Counted from the stretch's first letter, positions 12,393 through 25,051 are shown. The stretch is DNA of 64,000 nucleotides from Heliopora coerulea (GCA_030142905.1 JASJOG010000080.1:1397001-1461000), one strand, 5' to 3'. The notes: a model not told the origin generated them from the letters alone. A program made the numbers and translations.

Positions 12393-13600
12393 TATCATCG
12401 TTTCGGAAGATTTTCCCCGAGTTAATAATTCCCACGAGGGAGGAGTTCAACTTCCCTAACAGAGGAGCTTGTGATCGTTGACAAGATTGACCAAATGAAA
12501 TTTTTTTGCAAAAAGTCACAAAAAACCCCAGAATTTTAAAACTTTTTTTTAGATTTACGAAATAACAATGCTTTTAAAGTATGAAAGATACAAAAGTGGA
12601 AAAAATGGTTATAATTTGAGGTACTTACGAGGTGAGTCCGTTAAAAGTTCCCGCCACAAACCAAAAAATTTTTAAAAGGACGAAAAGAGGCTTACGCTGC
12701 CGTCATGGCAACGGAGTTCGGCCCAATAAAAAAACTGCGAACGAGGTTTGAAGGACAAAATGGCACGTATTTTACCAGTTGAGAAATATGTCGTTTTGAA
12801 GAAAAATTAAGATCCGAAGTATGTAACGGGCTCGAAAATGGTTATCGAAAAGGTACGTAAATGAATAAATTAGTTTAAATATCTCCAAAATAGTCGAAAA
12901 GGTGTCAAAAATCGTCAGCGATAGATTACAGTTGTTCATCAATATCAAACGATAAATTACAATCTTTAACAAAATTTATTTAACAACAACGTAGGAAAAG
13001 AAGCTGAAGGAAAATCGGAAATCCGAAAGCGTTTATAAAAAATAGAATGACCGGTTAATAAATTTGCAGTATCATCTAGCAATATTCGAACAAGCAAAAC
13101 TGAAAATCTTGACAAAGTGAGAGATACACATCAAATCGAAGAAAGTTTTTGCATGCATATAACGTTAACATTAAAATTCGATACGTAAATGATCCGTAAT
13201 CACGTTGATTGTGCTTTTGAGATGGATGTCTATACGAATCTGGAACGAACAAAGTGATCTTTAAAATTGGGATTGCGTTGGAAGGACGCAAAAAGAGGGA
13301 CCTGAAAAATTTCGGAAAGGTATAGGTCATTTTCTATATATGACCAATAGTCTAAGTGAACTAAGATAAGAAAGATTATGATCGTTGGGTGTGACAAAGG
13401 AAGAATAGGGGAGTTGGCATCGAGTTTTGGAACTAAAAGTTGGGACTGGGTAAAAGAATAAGCTCTCCCCATATCCAAAAGGATATCTGCATCACGATAA
13501 CCACAGCTAAGAATAACTCAAAAATGATGCGCTCTTCGAAGATTTGGTCATCCGTGATTATTCGACGATATCTCAACATTTGACTATAGACGAGACCCCT

Positions 13601-15732
13601 CTAACAAGATTCAGGATAGTAGGATTTATAATGTAATAAGGGTAGACAATCCGTATAGGCTTGATGTACAGATCGAAGGCAGTGGTCATCGTGCACGTAA
13701 ATGATTGTATCTAAGAAACTAATGTTTTGGCTGGAACAGGAAATTTCAAATTCAACAGCCAGACGAGAGGAGTTTAAAAGTTTTGTAAATTCCAAGAGAT
13801 TTTAAGCCGTGGGTCCAAATTGAACATACTTCGTCCATAAATATTTTCCAGAGAAATGGTTTTTTATCGTCAGGCAATGTAAATAAAAATGATTGTTCTA
13901 AATAACCCATAAAAATATTTGCATAAGAGGGGGTCATTTTTGTACCCACAGAAGTTCCGTGTTTCTGTAAACATAACTGATTTTTAAACGTAAAATAGTT
14001 TTTGAGAATAAATTGAAATTTAACAGGTATTAAAGGCCAATAATCTGAATAGTAAATTTTAAGAGCTTGCATAGAAGCTTCGATACCTTCCTCAATGGGA
14101 ATATTGACATAAAGAGATTCAACATCAATTGTTACTAAAATATTTTTTTAGGTGGTTGTATATCAAAAATTGTTCTTAAAAAATGGTTGGCGTCTTTAAT
14201 AAAGGAGGGTAGAGTTGTAACTACGGGTTTCAAATATAAATCAACGAAAGCAGAAAGGTGATCCGTAGGAGAGCCGCATCCAGAGATGATGGGACTGGGT
14301 GGGTGTGTTAGGTTTTATGTATTGATGTTTGAGAAGATGTATTCTGGACAGTAAATAAAAAACAGGAATGTGACAGTTGGAATCAGGAACAAGAAATTGG
14401 AATGTATTATGGTTTATTAAGTTTCTTTTTTGTATATGTTTTGAAGAAATTTGGAAATGTTAGTTGATATTTCATTAATAAATGTCCTAGGACAAAGTTG
14501 GAGAGCTTCGTAGTTTTGAGGGTTGTTAAGTTGTGAAAGTGCCTCTGTTTCATAAGCAAAGAGATTATAATTATCAGGTAGGGGAGGATCCCAAGGGATT
14601 GTAGATTTAAAAAGGAAATGATTATCAGTAATGTAATCATGAAAGTAATATTTTGTATACACAGTACGGGCAAAAATGGTAAAAGGATTTCAAAAGAGTT
14701 TGCCATGTAACCGGATACGGGGTAGGAACAAATTTTAGACCTTTAGAAAGCAACGAACCGAATGGATCAGTTAGAGTACGAGATGAAAGATTGCCTACCA
14801 ATCTTCGGCCTGTAACGGTACGGAGTTTACTAAATAAATTTATCTACTTAAATACCAAATCTATGAGATTTGGTATTTAAAAAGTTTTTGATGGCTTGAC
14901 GTTCATGCAGAAATGGAATGGAGGACTCAGACGAACTCACGTCTGCAGTGGTCACCTTCTGATTCGTTGAATTTAACGAAAATTAACAGGTTTACGTGTA
15001 CGAATGCTCATGAGTGCAGGGATATCATTGGAAAGAGGATGAGAATTGCTTTTAAAGAGATTGTTCATGGTGAGTAATTAAAATATTTGTATGTTTGGTT
15101 GAACAACTGAGAAGGCAGGACTCCAATTTTCTTTGTAAATCAGGAGATAATTTTACGTCGAGTGAAATCAAAACTCTTAATTTCTTAGGAATAGAAGAGT
15201 TTTTCCGGTGTTTTCTTAGTTTTCTTAAAATTCTTCGATGGTTGGAATTGCTGGGTTTCGTGTCTGTTGTAGGACTAGGAGTAGTAGGAGTTGAAGGAGG
15301 AGGATTGTCTACAAAGGAAAAGAGGGAGGAACGTTGCTTGGATATCAATCAGGAGTGGTAGGAGGACTGGAAATGAAAACGTTGTGATCTTCGACGGTTG
15401 TTTCTAAAAAAAATCGTCTCCAGAAATTGGAGAGAAAGTGCCAGATTCTTGCGAGGAATCAATGAGTAGGTGAGGATCGTCGGATTTCGTGTCAGTTGAA
15501 GAATGAGGAGGAGGAGGTTTGTTATTGGAATGAGGAGGAAGAGGAGGAACGTTGTTGGGTTGTTGATCTGGAGTTGTTGGAGGACTGAAAATAATAATGC
15601 TATCATCGTCGACGGTACTTTCTAATAAAATATCTTCAGAAATAGGAGTGTGAGAGCGAGAATCTTGCGAGAGTCCAATGAGGAGATCAGGATCGATGAT
15701 CTACAAATAGTGGGTAAATGTTGTTCTTCCAT
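13601..15732 (-). pseudogene. Penelope-like RT polyprotein, multiple frameshifts
   Basis: The conserved blocks are spread over several frames. The longest open pieces are 14072-13752 (GTKMTPSYANIF region), 13795-13601 (FLDT region), 14706-14407 and 15348-15052. The catalytic box that is normally a Y/F-x-D-D-type motif reads F-M-D-E, so one aspartate is replaced. PLE reverse transcriptases are related to telomerase and usually carry a C-terminal GIY-YIG nuclease; I cannot see one here. This copy is dead. Confidence 0.75.
14848..14880. repeat. perfect 15-bp hairpin inside the PLE
   Basis: TTAAATACCAAATCT and AGATTTGGTATTTAA are exact reverse complements separated by ATG. It lies between the basic linker and the first RT block of the Penelope-like element, where the reading frame is broken, so it may be a small fold-back duplication that disrupts the coding frame. 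Confidence 0.65.
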
Positions 15733-15837
15733 GTTTGATATTTGCCAAGACGAACCTCTTGAATATACGGAGGCATTGTAAACAACACATAAAAAGGCCA
15801 AACGTTGAGAAACTCCCGAAATAGAAAAACCTAATGC

Positions 15838-15960
15838 TCATCCTATCCTAACCTTAATCCTGACTCAAATCCTATCCCCAACCCTAACCGTAATCACATT
15901 CCTATACATCTTCCTAATCCTAATCCTAATCTTTATCCTAAACCTAATCCAACGTCTTAT
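15838..15960. repeat. degenerate CCTAAT/CCTAAC telomere-like repeat
   Basis: Repeated CCTAA units separated by T, C and A variants on the plus strand read as TTAGG-type repeats on the minus strand. Degeneracy indicates an old interstitial patch. Confidence 0.55.
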
Positions 15961-18300
15961 TAACATACATTATGTAACCCCCTATTTAGGATGTTGGTGG
16001 CTTACCGCACATTGTACCAAGATCTAAATACTTGAATTTTAACTTTATGATTATTTTTACTTTCATTTTATGCCACACTTTTGGATATCTTTTTTGAGAA
16101 AGTTGAAAACATAAATGTCTAAAACCAGGTATTCTGACCAAGTTCTGTCATGGTATATTACCTTAAAAATAGGTTGGATTGTTTGTCCACCATTACATAC
16201 AAGAATAGCACCAAAAGGGCTTTAACAGGAGCCGTCTTGACTCCACCAATGATGTTTTGGTGTTTTTATGTGTGTGTCTTTGAAAACGTGAAGTTAGGAG
16301 ATTAGTCTTGGGGATTGTGGGGCAAGGACGTGGTTAAAGTTACTAGACGTGGTTAATATAAGGTGGAAGGGGATAAGAGGAAAGCATTGGGATTTTCCCG
16401 CTCCGAAGTTTAGCAATTTGTTCACCTTTTGGCTTTTTACTTTTCCACAGTGTTTACTCCGTCTAACAGCAGACACTTCAGGGGCGAATACAGAATTTTG
16501 AGAAATGAGGGAAGGCAAAAATTATTTTTTACAAATTCATGCCGCAGTTTGGTGTTTTAGTGGAAGAATTTTTATGCCACAGTCGTTTCCGGTGTTTTTT
16601 GAACTTAAACTTTTTCTACTCACTCTTTCTTTTCTTTGCTGTTTGTTCTTATTCTCTTCGAAAATTATCATCAATTTTCTTGGTAGTAAACATGTCCAAT
16701 GTTTGTGTTTTGTAATCGAGCAAAAAGTCACATGACAACTAATCAAAAAACGAAGGTCCACGTCCGGTGCGCCACTGCCTAAACCTATCCCTGCACTTTA
16801 ACTCAGCAAAAGATGTCTGTTTGTTAAAGGGTTAAAACACAAACTGTCTTGGTTTGTGATTTTCAAAATAATAATTAAGTCTAAATTACACGTACCTTCA
16901 ATTTTGACCCCGTCGCCTACACCGTTGTCAGCAAAGATAAAAATCTCATCTTATATAACACATATTCTTCTGTGTTCAGAGATGTCTAAGAAGTCTCTTT
17001 AAAAACAAAAACAACAAAACAATAATACAATAAAGCTCTACTGTTAGCCAACCAATCTGGTCATATACGACCTTAAGTTTGTATTTCGGGTTTTCCTCCA
17101 TAACAAATTGACAAATGAAGCGACCGAGCACAATTTCCAACTCGTTAGTAGTAACACTGTTTACAAAATAATAAAACAGGCGAGCAAAAGAAGTCCCCAT
17201 CTCTGCTTCATCCTACCCTACTCAAGAAGGCAGCAAGTTCACGGAAGCAGAGTCCCTGCAGGATCCTACCCCCACCGGTCTACCTGCACGAGGGCCCCAA
17301 GATTATGGGAGGGTTACTTTTTGCTATACTCTCGCAGAATAGTCCAGTTGCCTTTCATGTGGGACATATCTGTCGGTTTTCAATGAAGATACCACGTAGA
17401 ATTACATACAAAGTGGATTGACCTTAAACACCTCAAAAATAATCCGTCGCTTAACAGCTAATAAGTAGCCAAAAGAACTGGAAATGGCATTCACTGCACC
17501 TCACCTTTTATTGCTGACTTTCTGCAAAATTTTTACAATTAAATTGCCCTAACTAGCCTTGTTCTTGCGAGAAAATTTTCTTGAACTATCACCACAAAAG
17601 CAAAGCGAGTTAGACTAATTTAAATACACTTAAAAAACTCATTAATAATTCTCGAAGAAAACACAAAAGATTTGGACTACTAATTAGTATGCTGTAGATC
17701 GGATACAGAATAGTAATTAGACTAATGAACTTTTCCCTTCGATTTTATACGTTAAAATTTACTGAAACTTCAAAATAACTGGTTAACATAGCCATTAAAA
17801 TGCATTCGTATTTCAAGAAAGATACAATATTCGCGTCCGATCTTTATGGGATTTACAAGGCGAGCCGTAGTAAATGCCGTACAGATCTGCCGCTCATATT
17901 AGGACTGAGATCAAGTGTTGATTGCTTCATAACTTAATTTTCATGATCATCCTACACTGCTTGAGTTACAGTGGCTAAAACATTTATTGATTTCAGAAGG
18001 ATTTGAATTTGCACTTTTAAGTTACGGTGCCACTGTTCAACTAATTTAGTTATCCAGTCAACTAGGATCAGTGCTACTGTATAGTAAATACATTAGGAAT
18101 TCTCTCGGTAAATCAATGCTGCTCCATGAGCATATCAAGTAGTTTGGTTATTGTATTTTATAGTCATCCTCAAAGTAATATGAACAGAAAATCTGAAGAT
18201 TATCCAACATTGTGATAGTAAACTAAATAATTGAGTCGAGTTTTGGAGAATTTAAACTGCTACTTCAGTGACGAGACCACTGCTCAACAAATTCATTGGA
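15961..18300. other. no gene recognised
   Basis: AT-rich sequence. Several open frames of 60-90 codons show no domain, no splice-bounded exon and no repeat beyond short AT tracts. Confidence 0.4.
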
Positions 18301-18307
18301 TATATTA

Positions 18308-18540
18308 GTACACTACAGTGCGAAAGTTGACTTGAACAGAATTTGGACTCACATCTTCAGGTTTTCAGACTCCTGATCAATGAATTAAATAATTAAATAA
18401 ATTCATACACTACACTGCGATAGTTGACTTGATTGACTTGAGCAAAATTTGGTCTGACATTTTAAGGTTATCACAATATAAATCAATGAATTCAATAATC
18501 AAATAAATTATCAAGCTACACTGCGACAGTTGATCTTCAG
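18308..18540. repeat. short tandem array, period about 97-106 bp
   Basis: The phrase CACTACASTGCGAWAGTTGACTTGA occurs at 18311 and 18408, and a shorter form at 18514. Each is followed by a TTTGG-CT-ACAT segment and a CAATGAATT segment. The GTTGACTT motif links it to the hairpin at 5647 and the SINE-like pair near 60040. Confidence 0.6.
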
Positions 18541-18842
18541 TATGTTATATTGAAATATAACATCGTTTGCATGCGGGATTTTCTCAGTTATTCTACTGAC
18601 ACTAACAGGATAAAATACACCTGCCATGTAATTTTGCTGTGGAATCAATAACTGTGAGTAGTTTTTTCACGTGAAGGGATGAATATGATATTGTTCGAAG
18701 CTTGTATCGCAAAAGGGAAATAAAGTTACATTCACTCTGAATTTATATACTGCGAGCACACTACAACTATATGACTAGTATAACTTGAGATGAAATTGCT
18801 TAATGCAATTGGCTGCTTACCATCATAGTGTTCCTCTGTATT

Positions 18843-18925
18843 ACCCTTCACGAGTAAAATCGTCTGGCGTTAGCAAGATATTGTAAAACGTCTGGCCGGA
18901 GTAAAATACTAGATTACTCGCTTTT
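18843..18925 (-). repeat. copy of dispersed GACGATTTTACTC/GGCTAACGC module
   Basis: ACGAGTAAAATCGTCTGGCGTTAGC is shared, in the same orientation, with 51803-51830. Three loci in the window carry this module. No coding capacity. Confidence 0.6.
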
Positions 18926-20470
18926 AAGAGGTTAACCGGGACGAACAGTACAATATCAAGGGGGTGGGTGGTTCCACTGGGGCGCTTACTCTGGTCGCAA
19001 AATTTCATGGGTCGATATTTTCAGAAACAAAAATTCGACTTTTTTGTTCGATTTCTTTTTCCGGATTCAACAATATTTTGCAAAGCTCAACATAACTTTA
19101 AATCAATCTCTCGACTTCTCATCGTTCACTGACGACTTCACACCTGTCAGGGCTCGGAAGCACCTGTTTTAAATTTTCAATTACATTTTGAGTAATAGGT
19201 ATTGAAACTGGAAAAACAAGCGGGAATGGTAGTTTTATAAGGAAATTCAGAGCTCAGAAAGAACCAGAATAAATCCAACAAACTCAGTCTAGGATTACCG
19301 TACCATTTTTTATCGTGAATGTTTTGTTGCAATCTCAAAGCATCATCACAGACTGGGCAATACAGTGATAAAACTGGACTTACATGCCATAAAAATTAAT
19401 AAAGCAAATGGAATAAAGAGATCTAATTACAAAGGTCTACTTACAAACGTCTTGAAAAATAAAAGATGAAATACATAAAAGTATTGAAATATTAAAGTAA
19501 GGTATGTGGGAAGACCCTAAGTTAACGTATTAACACGGTTTTTGTTTATTTGTGAGAAGACGAAATCCCAGCATGTAATAGGGCGTTCAGTGACACGATT
19601 ATGGACAAGAATTCTGGAGAAGCAGTTCGTGATGAACATGTTACTTTTAAAAACGTGGTATTTCCATTAAAATAGCCGCAGGTGAGGAACCAGGCGGGGA
19701 TCTTAATCTTAGGACAAATATTGTCCTAAGATTGTGATATTCCCTTGCGGTACGCGGTGGACGAGTGTACAGGACGGCAAGCAGGGGCAGATCTGGGTCC
19801 CTCATTGAGGAGGGCAGGGGGTTCCCAGCAAAATAGGCCATTGTATTCACGAATATCAAAAGACATTGTTTATGCCGAGAAATTACTACGATCACATTTA
19901 CACTGGTGTATTTAAATACGAAAGTGCCATATTCACGGTGAAGTGGAGGTAAATATGAACACTATTCTCCGACACCGAGGTGAATAATCGCTGGAGTATT
20001 TACCTCGCATAATTTATGTCACATTTATCTTTGTTTTATTGAAATTTTTAAAAAATTTTACCGAACATCAGCTGGTTACACGCTCACCATTGGTACACAA
20101 AACATTTTGAGGCATCCTGAGTACATTTATTCCTAAAAAGTAAATGAAATACATACCTTTGAATAATTAATTGACATTTATTTTTATTGGTGTTGTCTGG
20201 CACGACGACTTTTTTTATTAAAAAAAATTATTCTTCTGTAACATAAACAAAACTGGACGTTACCTTATTTTGCTCGGAGGAGGATAGTACAGGATATTCC
20301 GAGATAGAGGAACCAATCAGATTGGCCAAAAAACACAATTCACTTGTGAGGTATATACTAAATCTAATTATACAGTATACAGCCCCCCTATAGTTAAATT
20401 TTTCAAGGACAGGATTAAATAGACTAAATCTACTCTCATTTCAACTAAGGCTGTCCTTTCATTTCAATAA
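18926..20470. other. no gene recognised; one hairpin
   Basis: No exon-like open frame with splice borders. The region contains a perfect 13-bp stem at 19705-19733 (arms AATCTTAGGACAA and TTGTCCTAAGATT, loop ATA). Confidence 0.4.
19705..19733. repeat. perfect 13-bp hairpin
   Basis: Exact inverted arms with a 3-nt loop. No neighbouring element explains it. Confidence 0.55.
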
Positions 20471-20839
20471 GGACCGAATGTCGCAGCTTCTTTTTCCTCA
20501 CGGAGTCAACACTCCCCATGAGGCATATTCACAGCAGCACATACAAACAAAATGGCAACCGCATGAGATCTCGAGGACACTAGACCAGCTGGCGAGTTCT
20601 CGCGAGTCTTGCCTGGCACGAATGGTCAAAATTATGACAAACGCCCGACCTTCTACCCAAAACTGGAGAAAAAAAAGTGGTTGTTTGACATTTTGTGGAC
20701 ATAAAAAAATATAAACCCGCCCTGACCTGAGGGGGAGTCGGACCACCGCTGACTCACTTCTCGATCTGTCACTGGCAAGTTTGGGCGACATACGTGTCTC
20801 AGTTTTGACACTTGAACAAACAAACGAATTAATTATCGT

Positions 20840-21809
20840 CAGGCGCGTAGCCAGGAATTTTTCTTGGGGAGGGTTTCAATGTCGAGCAACTTCTGTCATT
20901 AGTAATTTTCAGCTACAGAAGAAAATATTGTCTTCTTATATGCTAGTTGATTACACGAGAGATTTTTTTGAAAGTAATGGCAAACGAGAGTTAGGCTTGT
21001 GGCCCTGGCTTTTAAAACCATTCGTTTGTGTATTTCACTTTTATTTACAGAATATTTTATTTACAACCAGACACGAAAAGATTATGATGAGTTCGCATTT
21101 TTCGCTTCACTTTAGTTACTGTATAGAACTAAGATAAATTTTGGGGACTTCAGCTTTTAGGTGTTTTACTAAACTTCAAAAAGCATGGTCTCATTTGGGC
21201 TTCCCAAGGTTCAACTTGAAAGACTAATTTTCATATTACGTATTCGGTATTTTAATCGACCAGAGGTATGGAAGTATATGGCTTGAAACAGTCTGGTAGT
21301 TTAAAAGTGCCTAGTTTTGGCTTAGTAAGCAGCACTAGACGTATGAGTCTTTTTGGGGTGTTCAGGGGTAAATGCAATGAACAGTAACACCATCAAACAA
21401 CACTAGGGAGACGTTTCGCTGCAGAAAAAAAAGGTAATTTTGGTAAAGCTTTCTCGTTAAAAATGTCAGTAATAATGCTCTGTAAATTGGAAGTAATAGA
21501 GTGTACGAGCATTACAGTCGACTGTTTTTGGTGCTGACAATTGGCATTCGTCAGCGATTGACTTTTGGTGAACTTTGTTCAATATCCTGCTGCCTAGACT
21601 TTCACATCCTCCTTCAATATTTCAAATAGTATAGATCGACCATTTATCGTTACGCCTAGGGTAGTTTTAAGCTCGCAAATCAAAGCAAGCCAGATTGCGA
21701 TACTGTCATATGACTCATTATTCATTTGGAAACTCAAGCTCGTTGCAGCTATGGGAAAGGTTTGAACCCCCTGAACTCTCCCCACCCATCCACTTTGGCT
21801 ACGCCACTG
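20840..21809. mobile_element. hAT-like non-autonomous DNA element (970 bp)
   Basis: The left end CAGGCGCGTAGCCA and the right end (reverse complement CAGTGGCGTAGCCA) form a terminal inverted repeat. The flanks ATCGT (20835-20839) and ATTGT (21810-21814) look like a decayed 5-bp target duplication; extended to 8 bp they still agree at 6 of 8 positions. No transposase is visible. The termini resemble the two other CAG...CTG elements at 44663 and 52748. Confidence 0.5.
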
Positions 21810-21836
21810 ATTGTTGTAGTGAAAAGTTTACATGTG

Positions 21837-22072
21837 TGAAATCTGGGACAAGAGAAACGCCACCTGTATGCATTGAGGGAAAAATTATTTACAGCAATAA
21901 GCTGCCAGAGCGGAGACAGTGTCTTAAGGTTTCCAAAGCTTACCGAAATACATCGTACCGCATTTCTTCCGCCACAGATACGGTTAAACCCATTACAAGC
22001 AGACAATTTAAGGATATAGAGCAGAAAATAAACTCTGAAAAACAACATCTTGAAGACCTGAGATTTAAGTAA
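21837..22072 (+). other. unrecognised coding-like fragment
   Basis: The open frame ending at 22072 has protein-like composition in its last 75 or so residues: a KxSKAYRNTSYR stretch, then a charged, probably helical segment (RQFKDIEQKINSEKQ). I do not recognise the family. It ends 14 bases before the 36-bp hairpin, so it may be the tail of an element's ORF and not a host exon. Confidence 0.3.
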
Positions 22073-22085
22073 AAACAAGAAGAAC

Positions 22086-22163
22086 ATAAACGGTAATATT
22101 TCGACCTTATTTCAAAGTCATTGTTTCATGACTTTGAAATAAGGTCGAAATATTACCGTTTAT
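22086..22163. repeat. perfect 36-bp inverted repeat with 6-nt loop
   Basis: Arms 22086-22121 and 22128-22163 match without mismatch around TGTTTC. Outside them the similarity continues imperfectly (TTTAAGTAAAAACA upstream, its near-complement downstream). The right arm contains GTCGAAATATTAC, also present at 28972-28984 after a CTGATGA box, so this looks like a snapback of the same Penelope-type terminus. Confidence 0.8.
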
Positions 22164-22261
22164 ATTCGTGTTTTTGCTTAAGTCTTTAAGATGTCGTATT
22201 TCGGCGTTTGCTTCTTGCTCTAGATACCATTAAGCCGAGCATTTTTCACCACATGGTATTC

Positions 22262-22390
22262 ATTCGAAGACGAAAGACGGGAAGACGAAAGACAATAGAC
22301 GCGGAGAAGATACACGCAGAAACGAGAGGATGGACGCAAGAACAAGGGACGAAAAACGCGGAGACGAGGGACGATAGACGATAATAGAAG
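22262..22390. repeat. purine-rich degenerate GACGAAAGAC repeat
   Basis: Units such as GAAGACGAAAGAC, GGAGACGAGGGACG and AGACGATAGACG follow each other. It has no stable period and no coding frame. Confidence 0.5.
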
Positions 22391-22481
22391 CAAAAAAATG
22401 TTAAGATAGACGCGGACGATACTGTATTTAAATTTATTATAACAGTGCAGTTTGCGGACGCAGACAAACCGCTAACGTTTT

Positions 22482-22572
22482 AGGGTTAGGGTTTGGGTTG
22501 TAACTTTGGTCAGGATGAGGTTAGGGTTTGGGTTGGTTAGGGTTAGGGTTAGGACTGGCTTATGGTTAGGGA
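22482..22572. repeat. interstitial telomere-like (TTAGGG) patch
   Basis: TTAGGG, TTTGGG and TTGGG units in tandem include a short perfect run of TTAGGGTTAGGGTTAGG. A second, shorter patch lies at 30773-30820. Confidence 0.6.
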
Positions 22573-23544
22573 CAAACACGGCAAAGTTAATAATACCGTT
22601 CAATTATATTGTTATATAACATCCAGACACCTTTATTCGTACCAAATTTCAGCTTCTTAGACAATTAGGAATCCACTTATCTAGAAATTAAACTTCGGAT
22701 TTGAAATCCTTATATTTCAATGTAGAGTATAGTACAAAAGCTATACACCTACTCCATTTGCCGGCCACCCCTGGGATTTTCGACAGGTCCCCATAATATA
22801 AACCAGATATTTAAGATCAGCACACCATTAGGAACCCAACAAAAAAATCCCGCTTCAAAAGACCCCCCAAACAAAAATGGTAGGATTAATGTTATTTGGA
22901 CCATTTTGAACTTCAATACTAAGCACAGCCCCAAACTTTACCAAATTCACACCAACAACTTCCCTTTACATTGCGAACATAAATGCCAAGTTTCAGCAAA
23001 ATCCATTAAATCCTTCAAGGTGGTAGGTTGATGCCAAAAAATTCGACCAAACAACAGATACCTAATTCAGGGTCAGGACTGGCTTATGGTTAGGGACGAA
23101 CACTGCAAAGTTTATAATACCGTTCAGTGATATTTCAAATACGAAGTCTTGTTAATATACTTTACCATTATCTGTAATACGAGACCAACATCTTCTCACG
23201 GACATCTCCGTCAAATTTCTGATCAATTAAGAGCATCACTCCATACAGATATAAGGCTTCAGCATTCTACTGGCAAAAAGAAATGCTTGAAACAAATTTA
23301 AGAAAATATATATATATTGCTAATTGTTATGTTAACTATCGTATTTCCTCTGTTTAGCCCCACACTTTCTAATACGCCTCCCTGAACGTCACAAGGCATG
23401 CTTTGAGCGAACTATATTATTTCGATTTAAGATGCGATAAAGCACTTGAGAAGACAAACATATGTTAACTCAACCTCCATGACTACATACACTTAAAATA
23501 AAAATTTTGCCAAGAGGGGAAATAGGGGGTGAAATATCTTTTTC

Positions 23545-23765
23545 CACGAAGGTGAACATTGTTACGGAGAAGGCGCGCATTTCATGGAAGAAGGCGTGCA
23601 TTTCATGAAGAAAGGCGCGTATTTCATGGAGGAAGACGCATATTTCTACGGCGAAGATGCGTGTTTTTCCGTTGAAGATATGTCACTTCACGAAGAAAAG
23701 CTGCGTTTACAAGCAGATGCACATTTTCATGTGTCAGTGACATATTTCCACGGAGAAGGATTGGC
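23545..23765 (+). repeat. 24-bp minisatellite encoding an octapeptide repeat
   Basis: About nine 24-bp units. In one frame they read as an octapeptide resembling (E/K)-(G/D)-A-(H/Y)-F-M-E-E. The first units are close to each other (GGCGCGCATTTCATGGA type) and the later ones drift. The frame stays open from before 23545 to 23823, where it ends TGA, and an in-frame ATG lies at 23584. No signal peptide or other domain is visible. It may be a non-coding minisatellite whose unit length happens to be a multiple of three. Confidence 0.55.
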
Positions 23766-23989
23766 CCCTTACGGGCCACCGTACAAGTATCAGTTTGTGT
23801 TGAATGAACGAATAGTAGTTTGAGAATTAGGACTCTAGAAATACATAGTGAAAATTTTTTCAAGTGCAAATTTGTCAAAATGTAATTAACGGGTAGTACA
23901 GCTTGAGAAAGTTCTTCGTTGACCGTAAAATATGAATAATCAAGGCTGAAGTGGATCCTCCGTAACTTTTAAATTCTTAGGGTGACTTC

Positions 23990-24212
23990 TCATTTGCGTC
24001 AACAGTCAGATTTGCCTCATTATAAAGCTCGTTTCAGGTCTCATATGCCAGTTTTGATTCCCCTGATTGATCAGCTCATCGAAGAACAGCACATGTTCGT
24101 CTGCGCCAAAGTACTGAATTGCAGGGCACTTGCACGGAACGTTTAAACAGAACTGTTCCAGATTCATCATGACTTCACCTTCAAATGGGTCATCACCCTA
24201 TTATCATCAGCA
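23990..24212 (-). other. possible exon of unknown gene
   Basis: On the minus strand an AG acceptor (TGATGATAATAG) precedes an open segment of about 60 codons with protein-like composition (NLEQFC, CPAIQYFGAD, LFFDELINQG). A stop then follows, while a neighbouring frame continues to another stop near 23980. I do not recognise the family. It could be a decayed 3' exon or an element fragment. Confidence 0.25.
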
Positions 24213-25051
24213 TTATTTAAATTTTGTTACCACAGTACCATATGTTTTGGTTCACTTTAACCATATATAACGATTTCATAATCTTATCATTGCATAATTT
24301 TTTTGCTTCACACAACAGTTGTCTGTGCTTGTTATGGCTACAGTTGTTTACGTTTGTTGCACCCAAGTTATTTCAACACCACTGTCACCGAATCCCATAA
24401 AAACCATTTTAACTGTAGTGAATTGCTAATTGTCCACTTACCAGAGGTTATAATGCTATTTGAGATTTATGTTTTGGTATCCATGTCTGTTTAAGGGAGG
24501 TGTCCACTAATGAGAGGATGTCAACACAGTGATATAATAGACGTTTGGCCAGGGCCCATAAAGGGTGTCTGCTTACAAGAGGTGTTTGCTTATGGCAAGT
24601 GTCCGCAAGATGAGGTTGGACTATATGAAATATGAAAAGAGATAAAAAAATATCCTTTATGGTTAAATTCCCAGAGTTTACTTTACAGGTCTGTCACAAA
24701 ATATGTGACATATGCTATGTAATCTCATACAATATACAGGCCTGGATATAAAACTTTTATTTCTGCCTCTCAAAATGAAAGGTACAAATAAGTCTGTACT
24801 GGTCATATAAATCTATCGCTATGAGTTAGCAGCTTATAGAAGTTAGTGAATGTCTTAATTTAATATATCAACAAGACATCCCACAACCTAGGGCATTACA
24901 TGTTAACTTAAAGTACCTCACAAGTGAAACTCAATTATTCTCACTAGTTCCATTCAAAGGTTGAGTAAGCATGGTTTACATTGAAACTACATGATGAAAA
25001 CTGGAATTGAATGTCTGACAATCTAAATCACAACAGCATCTCTTCATCTGT

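Larger units (their letters stand above)
13070..15732 (-). mobile_element. Penelope-like element (Neptune-type), heavily degraded
   Basis: On the minus strand, reading down from an ATG at 15732-15730, the segments match a Penelope-like element in order: a Pro/Ser/Thr/Asp-rich N-terminus (about 15700-15380), a basic linker (15350-15050), the block NLSSRTLT...LLSKGLKF (about 14790-14735), RT core with GTKMTPSYANIF (about 13960-13925), a degenerate catalytic box in FMDEV, a FLDT block (about 13715), and the thumb-like FQRNPNFKD (about 13280-13255). The expected GIY-YIG endonuclease downstream is not recognisable. Confidence 0.8.

Noticed and set aside
24291..24325. Minus-strand RQLLCEA, resembling the next expected strumpellin segment
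   Set aside because: The match is seven residues, the flanking residues do not fit, and no splice borders are present.
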